Source of the DNA: Phycisphaeraceae bacterium
Lineage (GTDB): Bacteria; Planctomycetota; Phycisphaerae; Phycisphaerales; Phycisphaeraceae
Length of the DNA: 13,423 bases
Direction: 5' to 3'
NCBI GenBank assembly: GCA_016763955.1
Contig: JAESSU010000025.1
Location: 1 to 13,423 of the forward strand
Shown here: one piece after another, positions 1 through 7,217 of the stretch
Position numbering within the stretch: position 1 is the first letter of the stretch
Layout of the letters: the number at the start of each line of letters is the position of its first letter
Made by a program: the position numbers and the translations under genes
The notes under the pieces: model-generated
Told to the model about the DNA's origin: nothing
The model's database searches: none
Seen by the model: only the letters and a program-made list of their open reading frames with translations

Positions 1-365
1 ATTCTGCTCCACTTCATCAGCCTGTGCCTTCAACGGGTCAACACGATATTTCCAAAGTGCGCGAACGTGAAAATCAAATTCAACGCCAACGTCAAAATGC
101 GCAACGTCAACGCGATCTGCAAAAACAAAATAAAGCTCAGCAACTAGGGCGCAATATTCCAACGGTGTCCCACGATAAACATGGCGATGTTCAACAGGTT
201 CACCGCCATGTGGATGATGTCGAAAAAGTCCTCGTCCAACCCATGCGAACCAAAACCATCTCCGCGTTAGGTGGACTCACCATCGACCGCAAAACAATGC
301 GCCAAGCCGTGATCCTAAAAGAAATCTTCGAGCCCCCCCTTGCACTGCGTCAAGTTCGACTCTAG
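1..365 (+). CDS. 3' end of an unrecognised Gln/Arg-rich protein gene (5' truncated by window)
   Basis: The reading frame is open from base 3 to the TAG at 363-365, so the gene began before the window; an in-frame GTG at 24 is possible but nothing shows that it is the true start. About 120 residues are visible. The first half is strongly charged and rich in Gln, Arg and Asn (RERENQIQRQRQNAQRQRD), which suggests an extended or coiled-coil helix. The C-terminal part is more globular and ends in a block RKTMRQAVILKEIFEPPLALR that looks like a short conserved motif. I recall similar R-x-A-I/V-x-x-E-I-x-x-P-x-A-L-R endings in small planctomycete hypothetical proteins, but this is memory, not a search. 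Function is unknown. The stop lies 9 bases before the ATG of the macrodomain gene, so the two are probably in one operon. Confidence 0.7.
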   Translation, partial: SAPLHQPVPSTGQHDISKVRERENQIQRQRQNAQRQRDLQKQNKAQQLGRNIPTVSHDKHGDVQQVHRHVDDVEKVLVQPMRTKTISALGGLTIDRKTMRQAVILKEIFEPPLALRQVRL

Positions 366-374
366 TGTTTGCTC

Positions 375-962
375 ATGACCGAACCCTTAGACAAAATTCA
401 CATCACCGTGGGCAACATCACCCAACTTAGTGTCGATGCCATTGTCAATGCTGCTAACGAATCATTACTCGGTGGCGGCGGAGTGGATAACGCAATCCAC
501 ATTGCAGCAGGGCCAAAGCTCCTTGAATTTAACAAAACACTAGGCGGCTGCCCCACCGGTTTAGCAAAGATCAGTCCCGCATTTGAGCTTGAAAGACAAG
601 GCATCTCCCACATCATTCACACCGTGGGCCCCGTCTGGCATGGTGATGAAACCGCAAGTCTTGCCAACACCCATGAAGATGTTTTACTCGCTTCGTGCTA
701 TCACCAAACTCTAACGATTGCCCAGCAGCACAAGATCAAAACGCTAGCCTTTCCTGCCATTAGCACCGGCATGTATCACTTTCCTAAAGACCGTGCAGCT
801 AAAATTGCATTTGGTCACGTGCTGGATTTTCTAACTCATCATGACTATCCGCATGAGGTGACATTCTGTTGTTTTAATCAAGAAGACGCAGCGGTCTATC
901 AAGAGATCATCGACACGCGGATGCAATGGATGTACAACCGTAAACGCATCTGCCCCGCATAG
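375..962 (+). CDS. Macrodomain protein, probable O-acetyl-ADP-ribose deacetylase / ADP-ribosyl hydrolase
   Basis: This 195-residue protein is a single cytoplasmic macrodomain of the MacroD/YmdB type, which binds ADP-ribose and, in characterised members, hydrolyses O-acetyl-ADP-ribose or removes mono-ADP-ribose from proteins. Visible hallmarks are VDAIVNAAN near residues 20-28, the glycine loop GGGGVDNAIH at 33-42, HTVGPVWHG at about 82-90 and the phosphate-binding FPAISTGMY at 126-134. Asn28 and Asp38 align by eye with YmdB Asn25 and Asp35, so catalytic competence is likely. A TTG six bases upstream (369) is in frame, but ATG 375 is the better start because the family begins a few residues before the first beta strand. 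No clear Shine-Dalgarno is seen; expression is probably coupled to the upstream gene that ends at 365. Its natural substrate cannot be told from sequence. Confidence 0.9.
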   Translation: MTEPLDKIHITVGNITQLSVDAIVNAANESLLGGGGVDNAIHIAAGPKLLEFNKTLGGCPTGLAKISPAFELERQGISHIIHTVGPVWHGDETASLANTHEDVLLASCYHQTLTIAQQHKIKTLAFPAISTGMYHFPKDRAAKIAFGHVLDFLTHHDYPHEVTFCCFNQEDAAVYQEIIDTRMQWMYNRKRICPA

Positions 963-1050
963 ATTAGTTTGGTTAAAGCAAGTCACCCGCGATAATCTGC
1001 TTTCGCAGCTTCCGGCGGCTTTTGTTTTGATCATGTGAGATTATTGGCAC

Positions 1051-1090
1051 AAAAAAAAAACTCGGGAAGTCGCATCTGCGAATTCCCGAG
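1051..1090 (-). terminator. Intrinsic terminator of the minus-strand sugar isomerase gene
   Basis: CTCGGGAA (1061-1068) pairs perfectly with TTCCCGAG (1083-1090), with a smaller CGC/GCG pairing inside the loop. Read on the minus strand, the hairpin is followed at once by ten T residues (1060-1051), the classic Rho-independent layout. It lies about 140 bases past the isomerase stop codon, implying a fairly long 3' untranslated region. There is no T-run on the plus-strand side, so it should mainly stop minus-strand transcription. Confidence 0.88.
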
Positions 1091-1116
1091 GGGTTTAATT
1101 AACGATTTATACCCAT

Positions 1117-1134
1117 CGCGTATATTTGTACGCG
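1117..1134. other. Small hairpin in the isomerase 3' untranslated region
   Basis: CGCGTA (1117-1122) and TACGCG (1129-1134) form a 6-bp perfect stem with a 6-base loop, between the isomerase stop codon and its terminator. There is no T-tract, so it is not a terminator by itself. It may be an RNA stability element or chance. Confidence 0.35.
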
Positions 1135-1230
1135 TCGGACGGTTCATAAGACTTTGTCACGTTTGTGTTCGCGATGTAAGTCACGCATAAGTTTTAATCG
1201 TGAATGGTATAACTTTTAACAGACCTGTTT

Positions 1231-2868
1231 TTACCAAGCTTTACCATCTTTCTGGGTGCCACAGATGGCAACTTCCATTCCCATCGCACGGGCCATAGCT
1301 GCTTTGGTGAGCATCGCTTGGTCTGCTGCTTTGTTGTCCTTGGCATACACACATTGGATGTGGTTTGATTTATGACGGGCCATCATCTGTTCGCGTGTCA
1401 CACCATAGGTCACTGCGTGCATGATCGGCCATTGCACGGTGGTTTCATCCCAGCGACGTTGCGTTTCTGCTTGTGGGAGTTTGATCACTTGTGCGCGACC
1501 AAGGTCCATGCAGAGTTTGCCGCCGGGGACAGAGCCATCGACCCACACACGCGACCATATCATCTCGCCGACCTTGGCAATGCCACGTAATGTTGAACCG
1601 CCTAGACGGAAGTACATGCCCGGTTGGCGCAAGCCCTCAGAGCCCTTCCAGCCGCCGATGTGATGAGCTGGTGGTGCGCTGCCGGAGATCAGGAAGACCC
1701 AGACATAATCGTCGGTGGTGCCGCTTTGATCCCAGTCGCCCCATCGCAGGTCATGGAGCGTATTTTCGACGGGTTGCTTAAGTTCTTTGTGAACTCGGTA
1801 GGTCATCAGACCATCGATCCCTGCACATTCATCGACTTCGTTAAAGTGAGGGATAGGCTGTCCCTTGTACAAAACACGCTTACCATCACGACTCAGTACC
1901 GGAGGACGGTCGGTATTGTTGAGCGTGCCTTCAACCAAGTCTGATGCGGGCAGCAGGTCTTTGAGGCCTTGCTGATATTGAATCCCAATGGTGTGACAGC
2001 CAAAGTCATCTGCGATGCGTACTGCGGCAATATACATTTTGCACTGAAGCAGAATTTGGTTTTTCGTCAGTTCGGTTTTTTCGTTCTTACCTAGGTGAAA
2101 GGTCATGCCTTTTTTGATGTACCAGTCGTACACTTCTTTTGCTTGTTTATTAGTGACCTGCGTGGTCTCGTAGTACAAAGCAGACTGGCTTAAACGTTCC
2201 TTGAACACACCGGTGGGGTTCATTAGATGGTCCGGGATAATGCCGTTGAACATCCCCATGCAGCCTTCATCGAACACGCCGAGGATCGCTTTGTTCTTAC
2301 TCATATCTGCTGCGAGTTTTTCGCCTATCTTCTGACAGATGCCTGGGACTTTAACGTCTTTGAACTTGCTGACATGTTTTGTTGCATGGGAGCATTTACC
2401 GGTTTTGAGCCATTTTTCAAGACGGGTTAGAAAATACTTGTCGGTAAAATCATCTGACCAAAGTGTCGAATACTTGATCCCTGCTTTGGTCATTGAGCCG
2501 TTGAGATTAAGCATGCCCACGAGTCCGGGCCATGTCCCTGACCAGTTTGCGACGGTGAGGATTGGGCCCTTATGAGTCAACAAGCCGGGGAGCAGATGAT
2601 GGGAGTACTGCCAGACGGCTTCAGCAATGATGAGTGGCGCGGTGGGATCAATTTTTGAAAAGACTGCCATGCCTTCTTTTTGTGACTGGATAAAGCCGTG
2701 CTTCTGATCGGCTTTGTAGGGATGAGCACGCTTGATACTGTAGCCGGCTTTTTTGACCGCTTGGGTGAGGGTGAGTTCCATTTCCTTTTGTGCTTCCCAG
2801 CAATTTTGATTTGCTGTGATACGTAGGTCGCCGTTGACCAATAGCTGGATTGTTTGGTTTGTCGCCAT
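1231..2868 (-). CDS. L-fucose isomerase-like ketol isomerase (FucI family), exact sugar unknown
   Basis: This 545-residue cytoplasmic protein has the architecture of the L-fucose/D-arabinose isomerase family, which interconverts an aldose and a ketose using a divalent metal (usually Mn2+). Family blocks by eye: [17 protein letters not shown] at 197-213 followed by [26 protein letters not shown] at 343-353; LHDLRWG at 371-377; and [12 protein letters not shown] near 497-508. Glu347, Asp373 and His503 match the position of the FucI metal ligands Glu337, Asp361 and His528 of E. coli, so the active site appears intact. E. coli FucI is 591 residues; this shorter protein is clearly divergent, and the substrate could be fucose, arabinose or another deoxy- or pentose sugar. 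The ATG at 2868 is preceded on the minus strand by AAAGGA at suitable spacing, which fixes the start. It is a single-gene unit, convergent with the macrodomain gene, with its own terminator at 1051-1090. Confidence 0.85.
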   Translation of the reverse strand: MATNQTIQLLVNGDLRITANQNCWEAQKEMELTLTQAVKKAGYSIKRAHPYKADQKHGFIQSQKEGMAVFSKIDPTAPLIIAEAVWQYSHHLLPGLLTHKGPILTVANWSGTWPGLVGMLNLNGSMTKAGIKYSTLWSDDFTDKYFLTRLEKWLKTGKCSHATKHVSKFKDVKVPGICQKIGEKLAADMSKNKAILGVFDEGCMGMFNGIIPDHLMNPTGVFKERLSQSALYYETTQVTNKQAKEVYDWYIKKGMTFHLGKNEKTELTKNQILLQCKMYIAAVRIADDFGCHTIGIQYQQGLKDLLPASDLVEGTLNNTDRPPVLSRDGKRVLYKGQPIPHFNEVDECAGIDGLMTYRVHKELKQPVENTLHDLRWGDWDQSGTTDDYVWVFLISGSAPPAHHIGGWKGSEGLRQPGMYFRLGGSTLRGIAKVGEMIWSRVWVDGSVPGGKLCMDLGRAQVIKLPQAETQRRWDETTVQWPIMHAVTYGVTREQMMARHKSNHIQCVYAKDNKAADQAMLTKAAMARAMGMEVAICGTQKDGKAW

Positions 2869-3003
2869 GTTGTTATTCCTTTGAGAAATTTTGCGTGTAT
2901 TAAATTGTGATCAAAATGGGATATGAAAATCAAACTTGCAGCAGAAAGCTGTAAGTCATCGTTGCGTGAGAAACGCGAACTTAGCAAATGGGAGGACTTG
3001 GGC

Positions 3004-3017
3004 GATTCGTGCGAATC
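3004..3017. promoter_or_regulatory. Inverted repeat GATTCG-TG-CGAATC, candidate operator
   Basis: Perfect 6-bp arms around a 2-base centre, about 135 bases upstream of the isomerase start codon on its strand and about 300 bases from the DedA-like gene. Size and symmetry fit a dimeric regulator site. No second copy was seen in the window, so the assignment is weak. Confidence 0.3.
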
Positions 3018-3284
3018 ATCCCCTTGGCCTGTTGAGCCTGACGTCCAAAGACATTAGATAGATGTAAATGCTCGTTCATTAAGAATGATCATGATAACCG
3101 AGCCGATGCCCAATGCAATGGGAATTCTTTGGTAAATCACGATTTTTACCCGTGGACTTTGTATCCAATACCGCACCCGCACGTCTCACTTATGTGGGAA
3201 TGAGATTCATCTTTTAAGTTTCACGAACCACACAAACTACGAAAATTCACTTTCAATTGCTTACTCACGTCTTTTTTTACCGCA

Positions 3285-3293
3285 TGCTATTTT
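3285..3293 (+). promoter_or_regulatory. Possible extended -10 element (TGCTATTTT) for the DedA-like / galE operon
   Basis: TG-C-TATTTT fits an extended -10 box, with no good -35 upstream. If real, transcription starts near 3300, leaving a leader of about 20 bases before the ATG at 3319 and ruling out the in-frame TTG at 3292 as a start. Confidence 0.3.
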
Positions 3294-3318
3294 GTCTTCA
3301 ACAAGCGTATCCGTCATA

Positions 3319-3954
3319 ATGCCCCGCGTGAATCAAACCGCCCCCCCTACCGTTGAAACCAAACCCGTCCCCGCATGGGCAATCCATCGCAGACTCTATG
3401 ACTGGGTGCTATCGTTTGCGCATCACAAACATTCAACCACGGCTCTGTTTATTCTCAGCTTTATCGAATCAAGTTTTTTCCTAATCCCACCGGATGTGCT
3501 CCTCGCGCCCCTGTGTATGGGCAATCGAAAAAAGTCCATGTGGTTTGCAGCCGTCTGCACCGTCGGCAGTGTGCTGGGCGCGTTTCTTGGTTACTACATC
3601 GGTTATGCACTGATTGATTATGCTTTGATGATCCCTAGCATCACCCAAGAAAAAATCGACTGGCTTGCAGGTGAATTTGAACACCGAGGCAGTTGGTATG
3701 TCTTTATTGCAGCCCTAACCCCCATCCCCTTTAAGCTACTAACCATCACCGCCGGTTTTGCAAAGATGAACCTCGTGATCTTCACACTAGCTTGCCTCAT
3801 CGGACGAGCTAGCAGATTCTTCCTCGTCGCAGGCATCTTCCAATGGATTGGCCCCAAAGCAAAACCACTGATCGATCGCTACTTCAACTTATTGTGTATC
3901 GTCTTCATTGTATTGTTAGTCGGCGGTTTTGCTCTCATAAAATGGATCCATTGA
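3319..3954 (+). CDS. DedA/VTT-domain (YqaA-like) inner-membrane protein
   Basis: This 211-residue integral membrane protein contains a SNARE-associated/VTT (DedA) domain. DedA proteins are implicated in membrane homeostasis and, for some members, in moving lipid carriers such as undecaprenyl phosphate across the membrane. Seen here: a hydrophilic Pro-rich N-terminus (about 1-25), the FIESSFFLIPPDVLL segment at roughly 48-62 typical of YqaA-like members, a Gly-rich membrane stretch GSVLGAFLGYYIGY at about 83-96, the amphipathic loop LTPIPFK at 133-139, GRASRFF at 162-168, and a C-terminal membrane helix at about 190-208. ATG 3319 is chosen; an in-frame TTG at 3292 would add nine residues but has no ribosome-binding site. 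It ends one base before galE, so translation of the two is probably coupled; the pairing suggests an envelope or surface-polysaccharide role, but that is inference. Confidence 0.85.
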   Translation: MPRVNQTAPPTVETKPVPAWAIHRRLYDWVLSFAHHKHSTTALFILSFIESSFFLIPPDVLLAPLCMGNRKKSMWFAAVCTVGSVLGAFLGYYIGYALIDYALMIPSITQEKIDWLAGEFEHRGSWYVFIAALTPIPFKLLTITAGFAKMNLVIFTLACLIGRASRFFLVAGIFQWIGPKAKPLIDRYFNLLCIVFIVLLVGGFALIKWIH

Positions 3955-3955
3955 C

Positions 3956-4948
3956 ATGAACGTACTCGTTACAGGCGGCGCAGGTTACATCGGCTCACAC
4001 TGTGTTAAACAACTTAAAGAAAATGGCGACCACGTCGTCGTTCTAGACAATCTCTATCGCGGTCATATCCAAGCCGTCCCCAACAATGTGCAACTCGAAC
4101 AAATCGACCTGCGCGATACCGATGCCGTGACCAAAGTGCTCGAAAAACATAACATCCAAGCGATCTACCACTTTGCTGCACTAGCCTACGTCGGCGAGTC
4201 CGTCGGTGATCCGCTAATGTACTACGACAACAACACCGCAGGCACCATCAGCCTGCTCATGGCAATGAAACAAGTCGGTGTCAATCGCCTAGTCTTTAGC
4301 TCAACGTGCGCGACCTACGGCCAACCCGAATCAATGCCCATCGTCGAAACCATGCCTCAAGATCCAATCAATCCCTATGGCAGAAGTAAACTCCTCGTCG
4401 AATATATCCTCAAAGACTATGCCACAAGCAATCCAAAATTCGCCTTCACCGCATTACGATACTTCAACGTCGCAGGTTCAGCAGCAGACGGGAGCATCGG
4501 TGAAGATCACGAACCTGAAACCCACATCATCCCCGTGATCCTTAACACCGTCCTAGGGATCAACGACAAAGTCACCGTCTTTGGCACAGACTATCCCACC
4601 GAAGATGGCACCTGCGTGCGAGACTATATCCATGTCGAAGATTTGATTGCTGCCCATATGCTCTGCATGAGTAAACTTGAAGATGGCCAACAAAACTTCT
4701 TTAACCTAGGCATCGGTAACGGCTACTCCGTGAAGCAAGTCATCGATGCTTGCAAACGCGTCACCGGCGCGGACATCCCCGTTGAATATGGCCCGCGTCG
4801 AGCAGGCGACCCTGCCCAGCTATACTCCAATGCAAGCAAACTCCGCAATGCCACCGGCTGGGAACCCCAATACACCGACATCGACAAAATCGTCGCAACC
4901 GCATGGAAATGGTACAAAAACCACCCCGGCGGCTATAGCGAAAAATGA
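3956..4948 (+). CDS. galE: UDP-glucose 4-epimerase
   Basis: This 330-residue NAD-dependent short-chain dehydrogenase-type enzyme interconverts UDP-glucose and UDP-galactose, supplying galactosyl units for envelope glycans and feeding galactose into central metabolism. It is full length for the family. Motifs: NAD-binding GGAGYIG at 7-13, acidic residue closing the second strand at Asp31 (DNLYRG), FSSTCATYG at 114-122 with the catalytic Ser/Thr, Tyr141-x-x-x-Lys145 (YGRSK), NVAGS at 171-175, EDGTCVRDYIHVEDL at 216-230 and GPRRAGDPAQLYSN at 279-292. At the position of E. coli Tyr299, which limits the sugar pocket, I align Leu289, so N-acetylated UDP-hexosamines might also be accepted; this is inference. 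The start ATG is one base after the DedA-like stop, so the genes form a two-gene operon. No good terminator follows. Confidence 0.95.
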   Translation: MNVLVTGGAGYIGSHCVKQLKENGDHVVVLDNLYRGHIQAVPNNVQLEQIDLRDTDAVTKVLEKHNIQAIYHFAALAYVGESVGDPLMYYDNNTAGTISLLMAMKQVGVNRLVFSSTCATYGQPESMPIVETMPQDPINPYGRSKLLVEYILKDYATSNPKFAFTALRYFNVAGSAADGSIGEDHEPETHIIPVILNTVLGINDKVTVFGTDYPTEDGTCVRDYIHVEDLIAAHMLCMSKLEDGQQNFFNLGIGNGYSVKQVIDACKRVTGADIPVEYGPRRAGDPAQLYSNASKLRNATGWEPQYTDIDKIVATAWKWYKNHPGGYSEK

Positions 4949-5089
4949 TCCGATAAGTCATTTTTAAAACATCAAAAAGTTTATGATTTTCCTGCTTTTT
5001 TACCTCAAATAAGCCTAATTAAACTTCAATCTCTCATTCACACGCTGCCCCCCCCCTTATTTTGATAAAAAATTATTTATCAACAATCC

Positions 5090-5118
5090 TTGACTTAGTT
5101 CTTAAACCGGCAATAATC
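5090..5118 (+). promoter_or_regulatory. Predicted sigma-70-type promoter of the lacI-pseudopilin operon
   Basis: TTGACT (5090-5095) is followed after 17 bases by ATAATC (5113-5118); an 18-base spacing to TAATCA is equally possible. The -35 matches consensus at five of six bases. Transcription would start near 5125, about 80 bases before the regulator's ATG. It lies immediately upstream of a LacI-type palindrome. The region before it (4949-5089) is AT-rich apart from a run of nine C residues (5048-5056) and shows no gene. Confidence 0.6.
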
Positions 5119-5125
5119 ATTAATG

Positions 5126-5136
5126 TAAACCGTTTA
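5126..5136. promoter_or_regulatory. LacI-family operator candidate TAAAC-C-GTTTA
   Basis: A perfect odd-centred palindrome, 5-bp arms around one C, lying at the expected transcription start of the regulator gene, where a bound repressor would block RNA polymerase. AAAC/GTTT arms are typical of LacI-family sites. The half-site TAAACCG recurs at 5103-5109, inside the promoter spacer, and a relaxed copy TAAACCTGTT lies at 5177-5186. Autoregulation is inferred. Confidence 0.55.
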
Positions 5137-5207
5137 TATTAGTGCGACATGGTTTTGGCTCATTCAGTGAGTCGCTTAAACCTGTTCTTTTTTGATAGGA
5201 CTTGAAA

Positions 5208-6326
5208 ATGGCATCTGTCCGTGAAATAGCACGTCTAACGAATGTATCACCCTCCACGGTTTCCAAGGTCATCAACGGGCGCCCAGGAGTCAACGCGAAC
5301 ACGGCTAAGACCGTTCGTCGGGCATTAGAAAGCACCAATTACCAGCCGGCATTTAAAGCGATTGACTGGAATCGGTTCTTGGTAGTAACCCCTAATTACC
5401 CCGCTATTTTCACGAAAAACACTTATGTTTCGACCATACTAGCGGGCATTGCTGAGCAAGCATCTGAGATGGGAACTGCCATTTCAGTCAAAAAATTACC
5501 CCGCAACATCAATACGGTCACTGATATGAAGCACATGCTTCTACAAGATGGTAGTGCCGGGATCATTTTGCTTGCCTTGCGAGATGGCCATCAGTTTGCG
5601 GATTTATTGGGTGTCGAAAATTTGCCGCATGTGATCGTTGGGGAAACCGTTCACCAACATAAGGTCAACCAAATTGTTCTCGACGATGCGCAGTCCGCTA
5701 CGCGTGCAATGACCTTTCTCATTGAGCAAGGACATCAACGGATTGGCGTGATTCTAGGTCATCACAGCGAAATCGGGCATCTGCAACGACTCAATGCCTG
5801 CAAACAGACGATGCAAAAAATGCTCGGCGACAAGGGCAAACTACATGACGTTGCTTGCTTGAGCCCCGACATGACTCATGGCCAGCAGGTGATTAACGAA
5901 CTGTTTGATTGTCCTAAGCCCCCCACTGCCATCTTCTGTTTCGACCACGCAACGGCTGTGAACATTCTTAACGAAGCGAATCATCGAGGCATTAAAATTC
6001 CCCAGCAGTTGTCCCTGATCAGTTATGTGAATGACGGGACTGTGATCATGCTTGATAAGCAGCTGACTTCGCTATGGGTTCCGACTCACGAAATGGGACG
6101 ACAAGCAGTCTGCATGTTGCAAAAGCAGCTTGACGACAACGCTGCCAAACAAGCTTCCGCGAGGAATTCCGGGGCTTCCGGGGAGGGGGCAGCCAAGAAC
6201 CCGTCAAGGCATCAAACCACTCTAATGCTCCCAAGTCGTTGGACTTTAGGTGCGACAACAGCACCGCCTGCACCTGCACCTAGCATTGCAACGCCCTCCA
6301 TCATGCAAGAGACCACGACACCATGA
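5208..6326 (+). CDS. LacI-family transcriptional regulator
   Basis: This 372-residue protein has a LacI-type helix-turn-helix at about residues 2-47 (SVREIARLTNVSPSTVSKVI) with the hinge-helix region following (ALESTNYQP), then a periplasmic-binding-protein-like effector domain to about residue 310. Family members bind a sugar or sugar metabolite and repress or activate catabolic genes. ATG 5208 is chosen because ATAGGA lies 7 bases upstream; an in-frame TTG at 5202 would only add two residues. Oddities: near residues 307-335 there is an Ala/Ser/Gly-rich insertion (encoded partly by a doubled TTCCGGGG), before the usual closing strand TTLMLPSRWTLGATT, and then a Pro/Ala/Thr-rich tail. It is followed by 76 bases with no terminator and then the first pseudopilin gene, so it is probably co-transcribed with the pilin cluster. 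The likely targets are its own promoter and the esterase/GH20 promoter at 8814. Confidence 0.92.
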   Translation: MASVREIARLTNVSPSTVSKVINGRPGVNANTAKTVRRALESTNYQPAFKAIDWNRFLVVTPNYPAIFTKNTYVSTILAGIAEQASEMGTAISVKKLPRNINTVTDMKHMLLQDGSAGIILLALRDGHQFADLLGVENLPHVIVGETVHQHKVNQIVLDDAQSATRAMTFLIEQGHQRIGVILGHHSEIGHLQRLNACKQTMQKMLGDKGKLHDVACLSPDMTHGQQVINELFDCPKPPTAIFCFDHATAVNILNEANHRGIKIPQQLSLISYVNDGTVIMLDKQLTSLWVPTHEMGRQAVCMLQKQLDDNAAKQASARNSGASGEGAAKNPSRHQTTLMLPSRWTLGATTAPPAPAPSIATPSIMQETTTP

Positions 6327-6402
6327 TAAATAAACACAGAACATCTATTTCAACGTAATATTAATACCGCGCCCTCTGCCTCAGCTTACAAAAGGACCCA
6401 CC

Positions 6403-7173
6403 ATGACACTTCGCAAAAACGCTTTTACGCTCATCGAACTTTTAGTGGTGATCTCAATCATTAGTCTTTTGATCGCCATCTTGCTGCCCGCTTTGGGTAA
6501 GGCCAGAGAGTCAGCCAACTCGGTCAAATGTCTCGCCAACTACCGGCAGCTAGGTGTTTCTTTTCATGCCTATGCAGCAGACTACAACGACACCCTGCCA
6601 CCATCGCGTGATGGCCTTTCACTTAGCCCCCCAAGCGGTGGTGATGAATGGAACTGGAACTGGATCACCAAAATGAAGGCTTATGTCAATAAGTCGCCAG
6701 ACATCCTGACCTGTCCCACGGGCCACAACCGCAACGAAACACTCACGCCTGTTCTGGGAGCTGGCAATGGATGGCTTAACGGGCTTAATTACCGATATAA
6801 CAACTACTTCGGCAGTTGGGGGACTAATACGGCATGGCAATACCCCGCCAAGCCGAAAATGCGACCACGCAGAATTTCATTTTTCACCCATGCCGCCAAA
6901 GTAGTTGCTTTGGTGGATGCCGATTATATAAATAATCCGCCTCCAAATAACTATCCGAGATTTGCAAGCGCTTATCTGACTCCCGCATGGCTACCAGGTA
7001 ATGGCGACGAAATCTCTGTTGACCGTCACACCAAAGGTGAAAACTATCTGTTTGTAGACGGCCACGCGGCCCGTGATGTCGCAGCAGATATGAAACGCGC
7101 TCAGTTCCGATTGGACGTCGATGAAAACAATGTCGCCAACGCAGCGGGCATAAGTGCCTATTACAAAGACTAA
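6403..7173 (+). CDS. Pseudopilin-like protein with H-X9-DG domain, copy 1
   Basis: This 256-residue protein begins with a type IV prepilin/type II secretion pseudopilin leader: short basic MTLRKNA, then [29 protein letters not shown], a hydrophobic helix with Glu at +5 of the mature chain (Glu12). A prepilin peptidase would cut between Ala7 and Phe8. The C-terminal half carries the prepilin-associated H-X9-DG signature: His209, nine residues, Asp219-Gly220. Two cysteines (43 and 104) are conserved in all three copies and could form a disulfide. The product should sit in the inner membrane by its N-terminal helix and be assembled into a pilus, pseudopilus or related envelope structure. The ATG has AAAAGGA 7 bases upstream. 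It follows the LacI gene by 76 bases. Copy 1 is the most divergent: it has SLSPPSGG near residue 73 where the others have SNPPG. The specific function of H-X9-DG proteins is not established. Confidence 0.9.
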   Translation: MTLRKNAFTLIELLVVISIISLLIAILLPALGKARESANSVKCLANYRQLGVSFHAYAADYNDTLPPSRDGLSLSPPSGGDEWNWNWITKMKAYVNKSPDILTCPTGHNRNETLTPVLGAGNGWLNGLNYRYNNYFGSWGTNTAWQYPAKPKMRPRRISFFTHAAKVVALVDADYINNPPPNNYPRFASAYLTPAWLPGNGDEISVDRHTKGENYLFVDGHAARDVAADMKRAQFRLDVDENNVANAAGISAYYKD

Positions 7174-7217
7174 TACGAGACCAGCGAGATCGATTCAAGA
7201 AGCCAAAAGGATCAACC

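Larger units (their letters stand above)
2869..3318. other. Gene-free divergent upstream region between isomerase and DedA-like gene
   Basis: About 450 bases without a convincing coding frame, lying between two divergently transcribed genes, so both should have their control sequences here. Visible elements are a Shine-Dalgarno AAAGGA for the isomerase next to 2869, an inverted repeat at 3004-3017, a short hairpin TCATT-AAG-AATGA (3076-3088) overlapping the 8-bp palindrome ATGATCAT (3085-3092), and a possible extended -10 box near 3285-3293. I found no tRNA-like cloverleaf, no riboswitch I recognise and no good -35/-10 pair for the isomerase. Confidence 0.6.

Noticed and set aside
961..1035. 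Plus-strand terminator after the macrodomain gene
   Set aside because: CTGC-TTTC-GCAG and a later GGCGGCTTTTGTTTT are present, but no stable stem sits directly before the T-rich part.
2577..2987. 136-residue open frame on the minus strand overlapping the isomerase start region
   Set aside because: It overlaps the N-terminal third of the FucI-like gene in another frame, has no ribosome-binding site or family motif, and reads as compositionally odd peptide.
2869..3318. tRNA or riboswitch in the divergent spacer
   Set aside because: No cloverleaf, TTCRANY-type T-loop with paired arms, or recognisable aptamer core could be built by eye.
5120..5338. 72-residue minus-strand frame across the lacI promoter and 5' end
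   Set aside because: It runs antisense through the predicted promoter, operator and the well-supported helix-turn-helix coding region.
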